This document shows positions 44,000 through 54,777 of a stretch of 64,000 nt of DNA, piece after piece. This DNA comes from Isoetes taiwanensis (taxonomy: Eukaryota; Streptophyta; Lycopodiopsida; Isoetales; Isoetaceae). The position numbers and the translations under genes are program-made. Location of the stretch: positions 4,100,036 through 4,164,035 of the forward strand of contig JAJEKV010000085.1 of NCBI GenBank assembly GCA_021234155.1. Reading direction: 5' to 3'. The first letter of the stretch is position 1; the number at the start of each line of letters is the position of its first letter. Below the pieces are notes generated by a model, which did no database searches, was not told where the DNA came from, and saw nothing but the letters and a program-made list of their open reading frames with translations.

Positions 44000-45100
44000 C
44001 ATCTCTGTAGCCTTTTGCAGTGCGAGCATCATGTCATTAGTTATCAACTTCCTCTTATCCATTTTGGCCATTACTTCTCACACAAGCCTCTGGAACCTCA
44101 CCCTCGGGATCAAAAAGTTGGAACCCTGCTAGTAGCATCGGATCTCCTTCAAGACTCAGGGATGGACCGAGTCTCTTTCGTGCTATGCCAGCTTCTTTGG
44201 CACCTTTGATGGATCTAGTGGCAGCTTCAAGTTTCGCTTTGACTTCTTGGGTGGTCTTGCTGCCACGTACTTCACTTTATGAGCATGATAATACTCATAA
44301 TAGGCTTCATACATATTTTTGTATGCCTTGTAGTGGGCCATCTACTCTTTGTATATTCTGTTGGCGTTGAGGATATAGGCTTCTTTACTATTCTTGCCGC
44401 ATGTTTTCTCTTTAGGCTCTGGCCACTTAGGGTATGGCAGTGGTGGTGATGGCTCAGTCTCATCACGAGGCTGCAGCTGTGTCATCGTTGGTCATGCTTC
44501 CAATCTTCATTGTGGCACCATCTTCTTTGACAGCAACAAGGAAAATAACCTTTGCAGGATCTGACGATCCTTGCTTGCGAGAACATATAGGAGACGACCT
44601 TCATCTCACTTGGTGTCCAATGAAGAGGGTGGAACATCTTCTTGCATCCCATCTCTTATAACTATTGGTCTTCTTTCTCTTTTTCTTCTTTAGGGGTTTG
44701 TCGGTTTGTGACACCTTCCCTTTATGCTTCTTCTTAACCTGAATCATTGCTTTTTTTGCCTTTTTCTTGCCTCCCTCTGCTCGCATTTGCAAGTATCAGC
44801 TCGGATTTTTGCATTATTCTATAGCAAGAACTTGGATGCTGGGCGTATTGTTTGGTCTTCGCTGTCTGTTTGGTTCTCTCCATATCAAACAACAACTCGA
44901 TCACCTCATTGGCACCCTAAAATTAGCTTGCAGACTGAAGCAATGCGGTAAAAAAAAATGTAACCTTAAGTTTTAGGTTTTAGGGTTCTATTTATAGACA
45001 TGGCAAAGTTTAGGGTTTCTTAGGTTGAAAACATGTTATTTAACTTTTTAAACTGTAGATACATTTTAGGCTCGTATGAAAAAAATATTATAGCCATTTT
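44000..45100. other. No supported gene; possible old element
   Basis: The composition is more GC-rich than its flanks. Several short open stretches occur on both strands, including a Lys-rich one on the minus strand near 44792-44650, but none matches a family I know. Confidence 0.35.
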
Positions 45101-45117
45101 ATCGTGATGGTACTCTT

Positions 45118-45375
45118 GGATTGCACTAGGAGGCAGACCAAGAATCTTGGTAAGGCCTTGGGCGCACTTGGTGAGTACTATCTCCCATTAATGTTTGAGC
45201 ATTTTGATAGTCTTAGCATGGTTTTCTAGCTTTTTTCATGTTTATAAACTCGACTAGATCATTCGGAAAAAAATTGGGGACCTGGAAAAGGCCTAATCTG
45301 TGCAATATAGTCTTGAAGTGCCCTAGAGGCTCTATGAAAAATCTTGCTAAGGCCTTGGGCACACCCCATGAGTAT
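45118..45375 (+). repeat. Spaced 60-bp repeat, copies 3 and 4 of 4
   Basis: Two further copies (45118-45180 and 45314-45375) of the block at 43517. Both read GGCCTTGGGCGCAC or GGCCTTGGGCACAC after an AATCTTG core. Confidence 0.65.
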
Positions 45376-45433
45376 ATGGTCCATTTTTGGCTAAAAAATT
45401 AACTTTCTTGGTAATTTTTCATTCATTACACTA

Positions 45434-46415
45434 ACTTACTAGAAACGTGTGCCCGGCGATGCCGGGCATTAGTCATAAACATGTGGAATGGGTAGACGTA
45501 ATGGAGTTTGTAGGTCGAATCAAAAGTGCTACATGTCATCGTGTATAGATGTAATGAAGTGTCGGGCATTAGCTTGGAATGGATATGAATATTAGAAAAC
45601 ATATAGTAGGCGTAGGGATAGGTAGAATGGAGTCCATATAGGGTTTGTGGAAGATCACATCTCTAATGCATGATCAATAGAATTGCATTTAGTGCATAGT
45701 GTGGATCCTATTCTATCTATCTATGTATTGCATTATAAAGTTGATGTGATTCTACTTATTCATTTGTTTTGGTTTCAAATGTAAAGGTGGAGGAATATTT
45801 TGCCTATTTCATGCCCATCTTATATTCAAAAGCATCCTATGACTTAAGTCGGGCAGTCTATGATATTGGGCCTGAGATTGTGACACATGGATAGCAATCA
45901 TCGAACGACTGGAATTTTTGTCCTCTACGTGGGAGAAGGTTCACATGTAGGCCCTTACGCGGGGTGAAAACTGGCTCACCCGCTAAACTGAGCCATTGTA
46001 GCGGGCTCACCAACCCCTTGCCCTAAGTAATGGCTTGTCATGATGATGTCCTATCTTAGCACACATCCCAAACCCTAAATGTGTGTTGTGATGACGGGGT
46101 TGATAGCATTGCATGTTTCATTTATGAGATGCATGTTACATCCTTTGGGTTCCTGAGGATTAATGATGTGATAAATCCTTGAACCATAAAGCCCTAGACC
46201 CTATACCCTAAATGTGTGATTTTTTGAATATGGTTGACATGCATATGTATAATTATGTATGTGACCAGTTTTCTTTAATAGAAAAACCAAGGTGGTGCAA
46301 CAATTTACTTAAATAAGAAAAACCAAAGAGTTTCCACTTAGACCAATGTGTACTGTGTTGAAAAAAAAGTTTGCATTAAGGTATTGCTTCGTCAATATAT
46401 ATACAATACATTATT
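45434..46415 (+). repeat. Dispersed repeat, copy B
   Basis: Direct-orientation partner of 20544-21745, shorter by about 220 bases. It contains CCCGGCGATGCCGGG, a perfect 6-bp hairpin that is broken in copy A. Confidence 0.8.
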
Positions 46416-48275
46416 TATCTAATAAAAGAAGCATTTTTTTTTTCTACGAAGAAAATCTTTACGATCCACATTATTCTTCACAGAATTGCAAGAGTCTATG
46501 CAAACCTCTTGCTTATCGTCAAAATCCATTATAATAAAGTAAGGATAACAAATGATGCAACATTTAACAAATATTTGCAAATAGGCATTTCCTATATAAT
46601 GTCCAATCAAATGCATTCACTAAAGGCTGCCACTTTTATCTTAATTCCAGGTCTTCCTCGGCAAAACTTTATTTGCTTACTTCCAATATGCAAGGAACAA
46701 CAACAAAAAGTTAAAAAGTGCATCTGTCTTTACATCCAGGTTGTAATATCTTGATATTACAATCTCTATGCAATCTTCTTTTCACTTGCATTCCTTGGGT
46801 TGGTAAAATCAGGGCCATGTATGAAGTGGTAAATCTCTAGAATGGGAGTAAATATTTGAGTGTCAAACATAAATAGACGGCGTCTCGAGAACCAGAATTT
46901 TCTATTCAACAATTCAGCAAGATAAGAAAATAATTACCTCACTGAATAGGACCACTTAACTCCATCGTCAATAATGACTGCACACATATTGCACAGCATT
47001 CATTGTACAAATTTGCCTAAGGCTGCAATTTCTGCAACTTACAATTAATGATTGTAATGCGGACATTTGAGAGGAGCACAGAGGTTGTCTGCAGGCACCA
47101 CAGATCTTCAAGAAAGTCCATGCATGTACACTCCAATTTCTGTTGCCCTTGCTTCTGTTGCCCTTGCTGTCATTGAATGTGGCTGTTCTTCCTACAGCCA
47201 TAAAAAAGAAATTATTTTCTCAAGAAAAGCTACCAAGCTGTAGAGACAATTTAGAACCAATAGAACCAACAATACCTCATTCACAGATAATGACAATAAT
47301 GACAATAATTACAGATAAAAGCACATAGATGGACATAACCATATCAAGCAGATAGCCACTTTGTATCACTGACTTCACTCTTGTCTCTGTCAAAAATCCC
47401 ATAATGCAGTTTAGTACTGCACATTTCCTGATGCCACACTAATTTCCTGAAAAGAGGCTGACACCATCTTAAAATATCGATGAGACGTGTTGATCTTAAG
47501 GGTGTTGATCTTAAGGAAGCTGTATCCTTCATCCCATACTTGCATTGAAGCTACCTAGATTGATTGATGAGGTGTTAAACTGCTCTTTTCATCGTCAAAT
47601 TGTTCCTTCTCTTCTTGAATATTCACGTCGCAGCCGTTGCAACTACCAAAGCTTCTCACTATGCATTGGCTCAACACATCAGTCCACAACATTAAAGAGC
47701 AAATGGAATATAGATGTAGATAACAATGGAATGTAAATGTAGATAGCAATGGAACGTAGATATCAATAACCTACTTCTTTTACACTATAGAACAATGTCC
47801 TGCCTTGATCTAAAGTATGACGAAAAGAGCTACCCCATAAAGAAAATATGAAGCAAGAAAATAAAAGAACAACCTGCTGACATCAATGCTTCCCTCGGTT
47901 TGGGCAAATCAAGCTCCGTGGACTCTATAGCAACGATTGCTTCTGTCTATGCACCTGCAATGGAAAGAGAAAAGATAAAGAAAAGAAAGAGGGAAGGAAG
48001 ACAGAAGGAAAAAGCAAGGAGCCATATTGCAGGCTTACCAGTACAATTTTGCCTCTGCCACCAGAAGCTAAACATTGGGTAGAATATGCAAAAATGTCGA
48101 TTCACCATTGCCTATAGAGCTACTAATCATAAGGGCATGGCCATTTGTAGGGAGCCAAGCAATGAGATATAGATGCCTTCAATTTCACAACAAAAACATT
48201 TGTCAGTTCAAACAAAAATCATTTTGAGCTTCATTGCTCACAGATATTTGTTCCCATATAAGGAGATAATAGGAT
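46416..48275. other. Intergenic, no gene seen
   Basis: AT-rich, with no coding region supported. A short tandem repeat (about 23-bp unit with ATGGAAYGTAGATRT) is at 47700-47765. Confidence 0.4.
47700..47765 (+). repeat. Short tandem repeat, about 23-bp unit, three copies
   Basis: Units start AATGGAATATAGATGTAGATA, AATGGAATGTAAATGTAGATA and AATGGAACGTAGATATCAATA, ignoring one-base differences. Confidence 0.8.
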
Positions 48276-48647
48276 TGCATATTTCCATGGCAATACGGCA
48301 CAATAAGCCTTAAAACCGTGTTGAGTTACATCAAGAGCTCAAAACATCAAGAGTTCAAAACGAAAGTAATGCCTGCAAGATCTTGGCTATGCATCCTAGC
48401 TGCATTCAATCAAACTGCAAGTTGCTTGACTCAACATACTTGGTAAAAAAGAGGAAGAGAAGACATTTTCAAATCGGTTGAAGAGTATAAAGCTAAATTC
48501 AAATTTCATAAGGAATAGATTGAATACCGCCAATAAAAGCGATTGCAAGGGAAAAGGCGTCCTGCAAGGGGAAAAGGGAAGCGGCGTTACATGCAGCAGC
48601 GTTCCGTGGCACGTAACCCAACACTGTCACAAAATAAAAAAGAAGAT
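48276..48647 (+). repeat. Direct repeat of about 370 bp, left copy
   Basis: The copy at 49835-50201 is about 90% identical over the same length, with one block change near 48421-48460. Both run from TATTTCCATGGCAATACGGC to AAAATAAAAAAGAAGAT. The 1.2 kb between them is non-coding, so the pair may be the LTRs of a small non-autonomous element (TRIM-like). No PBS or PPT was identified. Confidence 0.85.
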
Positions 48648-49834
48648 GATCATACTAAGAACATCTGGAAATAAGACCTTCAATAAAATAGCAAATCGGA
48701 AATTTTTATACATACTTGGTAATGAATGTCCAATTTGTGTTGTTATTGTCTCTGCTCCAACCGACCTGATCCATGGAAAGCATGCTCTTAACCACAGTTT
48801 CATATAATAGATGCTTCCTACTAAATTAAATTGACATCACACATGCCAGCTATGAATAGAAGTCATCAAAACTATAAACAAAAAGGATCATTTGAGATCC
48901 ATCACCAGCTTTAATTGTTGTTTAGAGACGGGCATGGGTGAGCTTGCCATATCCACCGAGTAAATATTAAAATGATAAAGAATGCTGCAGGTTGACAATC
49001 ATACTTGCCTTTTGAGTGCCTGCACATAAATAGAGCAAAAACTAAATACATCAATAAGAATCTGCAACCTGCATTAGACAGAATGCACATAAAATTTTTG
49101 CAAGGAAATTGTTTACTCTAGACCGCACCTTACAGATTGCTCCAAACAAATTGTGTTCTGCAACTGGAATGTTTATCTTGGTATTTCGTCCTTGGGATTA
49201 GATATAGAGCCAACTAAAGTAAAGGAAGAATAGGGTTTATGAAAAACATCCTGATAGAAGATAGACATGTACAGACTGCTTCTGCTACTTACATCGCATA
49301 AAAAGAACGGAATGAGGCTACCATGACCTTCTATGCTGAAAAGAAAATGGCAGAGAGATAGCTTCTCTCAGAAAACGAAAATCAAGATGATTATCTCTAA
49401 TCAAATAGCTGATATAGCAGATGGGCACTCCTTTTGTGCAGTACAAAGAAACGAAAAACCTGTTGCAAATAAACCATGTGCTCCCAAATTTCCAACTGGC
49501 TTATTCTGCAGCAAAGAAAATCACCAGAACAGAACCAACTTCCTTCTTGCACAACCCTAAGAAACGTGAAATCCCCTTGCTTTCTTCTTGTTCAAAACTT
49601 TAGCCGTAGCTCCGAAACATCAAAATATCAATTTTCCATTTCAAAAACTGTTCCGCTATCGTGAACCTTGTTACTGGAAAAAAAAATGCAGATAACTGTA
49701 GCTTGCAAAAACACTCCCGCCCATATGAAATGCCATGATGAAACCACAATGTTGCTTGCAGATGAAATGCCATAATGAAAATCGGCAGTGTTGATTACAA
49801 TCATAAGAGAAAAATCGTTGTCTTGATAATATGA

Positions 49835-50201
49835 CTGCGTATTTCCATGGCAATACGGCACCATAAGCCTTAAAACCGTGTTGAGTTACATCAAGAGCTC
49901 AAAACATGAAGAGTTCAAAACGAAAGTAACGCCTGCAAGATCTTGGCTATGCATCCTAGCTGCATTCAATCAAACTGCAAGCTCCTCCTTACAGACGCGC
50001 CTTGCAAGAGAAGACATTTTCAAATCGGTTGAAGAGTAGAACGCTAAATTCGAATTTCATAAAGAATAGATTGAATACCGCCGATAAAAACGACCGAAGG
50101 GAAAGACGTCCCGCAAGGGGAAAAGGGAACGCCGCATGCGGCGTTACATGCGGCGTTCCGTGGCACGCAACCCAACACTATCACAAAATAAAAAAGAAGA
50201 T
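49835..50201 (+). repeat. Direct repeat of about 370 bp, right copy
   Basis: Partner of 48276-48647. It carries a palindromic GCCGCATGCGGC (50131-50142) and a second GCATGCGGC-like block that the left copy lacks. Confidence 0.85.
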
Positions 50202-50519
50202 TTAAATGTTAGCTATCTACTTACCTATAAAATACTACTCACTAACATTGTCTAACAATGGGCAAAAACAATTTTCCACTACTCGGGATTAGTGTTTGAG
50301 ATTTTACTCTCAAACAATAGATTCTACTTTGGTTAGCTTTACTTATTAGGGTATATAGCCAGTGCACCAAGATCATCACTATGATTACCATTATGATGTC
50401 CCCTTCCTCCATAGGATGTCCCAACCATGTAGAAGAGGGAGATTCCATCATGTCAACTCCACTAGTTGACAGGAGGCCATCCATAAGATGTCAACTATTG
50501 GCTGGTGCTGAAGAGACGA

Positions 50520-51770
50520 TGTGGAAGCATGAACGTGTCATTGCCCTGTCTTCTTCGAGGTTGTACTAACTGTGAAAGCATGAAATATTAGCACAAGGAA
50601 CATGCATATATCACATATAAATACCCACCACGAAGGGTGATATACCATCATCTAGCATTATAACATAGAGATCTCGTCAACACGACATGGTGAAAGTCCT
50701 ATCCCAAGCTCTGACTCAATATGGTATGACAGTCTGGGTCTTTAGATAATAACAAATGAAAGTCATAATAATAGTGTTGCCATAGAACAATGGCAAGGAT
50801 AGTCCATTCCATCTGCCCCTCCTGTGCATACTTTGCCGAGAGATCGAAAAGGCATGGGCCTCGCCGATTGTAGCATGTCAGAGACGTAACCATAAGGCTA
50901 CTCCAGGTTGCATCTCCCTGATCCAATGAGCCAGGAAGGCTGCTCCTTCCAAGAGGTATCTTGGCTAGTGCAGGTAGCTAGAGAGACGAGGTTGCCCCTG
51001 CTCATACTCTATCTAACCACACTAAGGTGACGCATCACCTAGAAGAGGCCGAATCCATGCTTTTTCCTCTTGTAGTGGCAAGCTATTAGGTCTAGCAGGT
51101 GCAAAAAGAGCAACATTCCTGATCATCTATCATAATCCAAAAGAGAACAACAATTCTAATCTTGTTAACCTAATCATACAGAATACAAGATTCAGGGTTT
51201 CTTTGACAACTTCCTTTTAGGGTTAATATCAATGAGCACATAACACTGAAAGGAAGAGGCAATTATGTTTAACTACAGTTAAGCCAAGATCAACATGTAA
51301 ATATATGACCAATCTGATCCTTGAGTTGCCTCCCCACTCTGAGATCCTAACATTCTAAAAACCCTGCTAAATAATGGCGCTGCAGTAGCGCCTTAGATAT
51401 GCAAGTTTTGCTCGAGTTGTAAGGCTCTCGTCGCCTGGTGCTGCACAAAATGGACTTTTGGAGCTCCTCCACCCTGCAAATGATGCTGAACCTAAAAGGA
51501 TTGGTTTAGAGCTCCTCCTTTTATAACCTCAAAAATGGGGCCTGGCTTTAAGATTGGACCATGTGGTCCCATCACGCCTTGACACTTGGCAAATGGGTCC
51601 CAAGGTTACATTTACTATAAATGCAATAAAGAGAAATTTATGGAGTAGGTGTAATTGACTTGATGTATTGACATGTGGCATATGTGTAATGCTAATGATC
51701 CACGCATATTACATTAACATGTTAGAGGAGCACGTATAATTCAAGTGGCACCTGACATATAAAAACGTGT
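50520..51770 (-). mobile_element. Eroded LTR (copy iv) of the chromovirus family
   Basis: Shares CCCCTCCTGTGCATACTTTGC (about 50815-50835), CTACTCCAGGTTGCATCTCC and CCAGGAAGG with the LTRs at 1066-2713 and 17323-18841, in the same orientation. Terminal TGTGACG/CGTCACA motifs cannot be found, and no coding remains adjoin it, so it is an old solo LTR or fragment. Confidence 0.7.
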
Positions 51771-52265
51771 ATTCCACCGCCGTATAATTTTTTATTTTTT
51801 ATTTTTTAAGTTAAAAGCAAAATTTTTTGAATTTAAAAATAAAAGTGACGGTTATTTTTTTTTACTCTTCTCTTTCGCTTGAGCGCCCGCCTCGCCCGTT
51901 CGCCATAGCCGCCGGAGTAGAAGCTTCAAGCGCTCCGCCTTCGCCTTTGCCCTATGCCGTCGTCACCTACTAGTGCCTCCTCTCTCGCCTTTCTTTCTCC
52001 ATTCCAATGAATATGGCACGCATCAAAGGTACCATAAGTCCCAGCAACTTTAGTGTACCCCAAATATTTGCCCAACTTGGAGAGCATCTCGCCACTGACC
52101 CGCATCCGGTGCAACGCTTCGTCGCCGGCTTCCAAGTCCACTTTTCTTGTTATTCTTAAGTAGAAGTGGCTATGGCAAGGACATGGTCGGCTCCACCACG
52201 AGCGGGGGGGACCAGGTGTTTGGGCCCTAGTTCACATTTATTGTCGGTTTTAGTTAGAGGTGGCT

Positions 52266-53539
52266 AGGGTGTTGAAATTCAAAACGGAATATCAGAATAC
52301 ATTGGTAATGTTACTTTTGAAACGAAAAATTTACCTTACCTTTTAGGGTTGTTTAAGGCCCATAAGAATGAGTACCGTTGGATCACTAATGCCCACGGTA
52401 CGATTTACACGGAAATTGCAGAAACCATCACAGTGGTGTTAAACTCTATAATTGAAATCTGGCCTGAAATGTCCAAGGATATGTGTGCTAATAGCAACAC
52501 TCTTCTACCAGGAAAAGTGAACTGTAACTGGATGGTAAAGTCAATCTATGATGTTACCGTAAATTTACCCGAAAAAATCAAAGAGTTTTTTGTAGCTGAC
52601 ATTACAAAATGCTATGAGAGCATTCCACTGCGAGGTGATAAAGGTATCTGCATGATATGCGAAAAGATAGCAAATGCGGCCTGGAACCATATGAAAAGTA
52701 AAAGTAAACGTAATGAGCTATGGATTAAAAAATCTAGTAATGGAAAGCTTGTTGCAAAGTGGTTTAAATCCGCGCCTCAAGGTAGATGCTGGTCTATGAT
52801 GAGCCAGCAAAGATTTATTTATGTGAATACATGTTTGTAAAGCTTGGAAATTGTGTATGGCAACAAATTTGTGGCATCCCAATGGGATTTTCATGCAGCC
52901 CATGTTGGTGCAATGTATTATCTAGGATGGTTTGAGCTTTGCTTTATCAAGGAATTAGCAAGACAAGGAAGATACGAGGAAATTAAATCGTTCAAACATG
53001 TATTTAGATACATGGACGATCTTTTGGCAATAAATTGCCCTAACATCAAGATGTTTCTCAGGAAATGGGATAACAATGTTGAGATGGAGCTACAGATTTA
53101 TGACATGCAGGTCTTAGGCGTTAAAGAGGAGACCATTTACTCTACTTGTGGCCTGAATGGAAGCTTCGGAAGCAAAGCCAATTTCTTAAACATGACAATC
53201 CAAGTATTTGATAATGTGCTAGGGATTTTCTAGACCACTAAACATGACAAGAGTGAATCTTTGCCTTTTAAGGCTATGAAATTCGTACATGCATGCAGTT
53301 GCAGACCGTATTTCCAAGCTAGAAATGTTATCATCTCGCAGATCATGCCATTTATGTACATCAATTCTAGTCCAATCAATGCTGCAAAAGACATCAAGGA
53401 GCTGATGAACAACTTTATCAATAATGGGTTTGATAAATCTGGAATCCAGAGGAGGATCTTCAAGTACATCAGGAATGGGGAGTTCCCGGGTCTAAAGTAT
53501 GACACATACACCTTGCTGCAACTAATCAAAGAATATTGA
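52266..53539 (+). pseudogene. Penelope-like reverse transcriptase, RT core and C-terminus
   Basis: Open from about 52266, after an AG that could be a splice acceptor. Motifs in order: NLPYLLGLFKAHKNEYRWITNA, FVADITKCYESIPL (RT motif A Asp), KSAPQGRCW, then after a frame change at about 52835 VWQQICGIPMGFSCSPCWCN (motif B), then after another at about 52905 FIKELARQGRYEEIKSFKHVFRYMDDLLAIN (catalytic Asp pair), FLNMTIQVF, LPFKAMKFVHACSCRP, ISQIMPFMYI and NGFDKSGIQRR. A TAG at 53231 interrupts it; the end is 53539. The thumb and 'P..N.G...' order is that of the Penelope-like RTs known in algae, protists and invertebrates, not of LTR or L1 elements. Two frameshifts and one stop make it a pseudogene. 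No GIY-YIG endonuclease is visible in this piece. Confidence 0.75.
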
Positions 53540-53601
53540 AGGTATGTCTTTCATTTAGCAAAACATTTGCTAGCTTCTCTATGCGTTTTGGGTAAACTAA
53601 G

Positions 53602-53660
53602 AACTATAGGGTTATGGCAGACCCCTACTGTAACAGTAGGGGTGCACCCACCCTATAGTT
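53602..53660. repeat. Nested palindrome downstream of the RT stop
   Basis: Outer arms AACTATAGGGT (53602-53612) and ACCCTATAGTT (53650-53660) are exact complements. Inside them CCCCTACTGT and ACAGTAGGGG (53622-53642) are exact complements around one base. It begins 62 bases after the stop codon of the RT. Confidence 0.85.
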
Positions 53661-54576
53661 ACAGTTTGTTTGTTAAATAACAAGGGTCTAATATAATTCT
53701 ACGGAAGGAGGTAGGATTTTTTTTATGTTATGAACTTGAACATGTGTTTGCAAAGGATAAAAGACATAACAATATATTGCATTGGTTTTGCAAACAGTAA
53801 GCAAACTCATTGTCTAGGGAAGGACTTGGTTTGCTGAGCATAGTATGATACAAAAACCAAGAAGGATGAGTTAAAAGCAACAGTTAAAAAAAACACAAGT
53901 GACATCTTGGGGCAACATGCTGGCTATATACAAATAGGCATGGAAAAGACATATGAGCTTTTGGAAATTGGTTTTCTATTCTAGATATGATAGAAAAACC
54001 AAGAATACTGAGTTAAATATAACAAGTTAATACATTATACACAGATATGGTTTATGAGACAAAGATCAATAATATTGTCATGCATAGAGTGTATGCAGGA
54101 AATAATATAGGACAGACTAGCACATGCATATCCTATTGCAGTTTTATAGATTGGCCGAGTTACCATGTAAATGCAAGGACCTCGAAAAGGAATATGGCAA
54201 TGTTATGCTAGTAAGCTTACGTATTATTTTGTGGATCTAATGGTTATTTGATTGTGGATCTAATGGTTATGTCAAGTAAATGGCAAAAAGAATTTCTAAA
54301 GGGTAAACCATTGGAAATATGTAACCATCATTATTGAATGAAAATTTAGGGTAGAATCGCTTTGGAAATCCGATGACCTCGGGTTGCTGCTCCTGCCTAC
54401 AGCCAGCCTTTATGAGCAGGGATTTTCCCGGGTAAGTCTTATCCCCTTTGGGAAATGGAATACAATTTGATTGATGGGTCTGGCAGCCGCAATTCAGAAG
54501 ATGAAGTAGAACTCCAAACAGAGCAAAATAGTGTGCGCCTTTGGTGGAGGATATTTGTAAGCTGGAAGCTTTGCAA
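53661..54576. other. Between the RT remnant and the spliced ORF
   Basis: AT-rich, no coding region supported. If the two flanking pieces are tandem copies of one element, this holds its 3' and 5' untranslated parts. Confidence 0.35.
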
Positions 54577-54777
54577 ATGGACAGAAGAAATGGAGGACGG
54601 GGCTATGAAGCCAAGCGTGGATACAGTGATGGTGGAGCAGGTGGCTACATAGCAAAAAGAGATGGAGGATTTAGTAGAAAGCAGACTGGTTATTATAGGG
54701 AAAATATTAGCAATGAGCCTTATGTCCCAGAAACACAGTTTGACGAAGATGTAGAATCTAGTGATGAGGAAATCCAG

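Noticed and set aside
53540-54576. Hammerhead ribozyme motif near the Penelope-like RT
   Set aside because: Some Penelope-like elements carry hammerhead ribozymes, so I looked for CTGATGA with a matching GAAA. No such pair was found in this interval.
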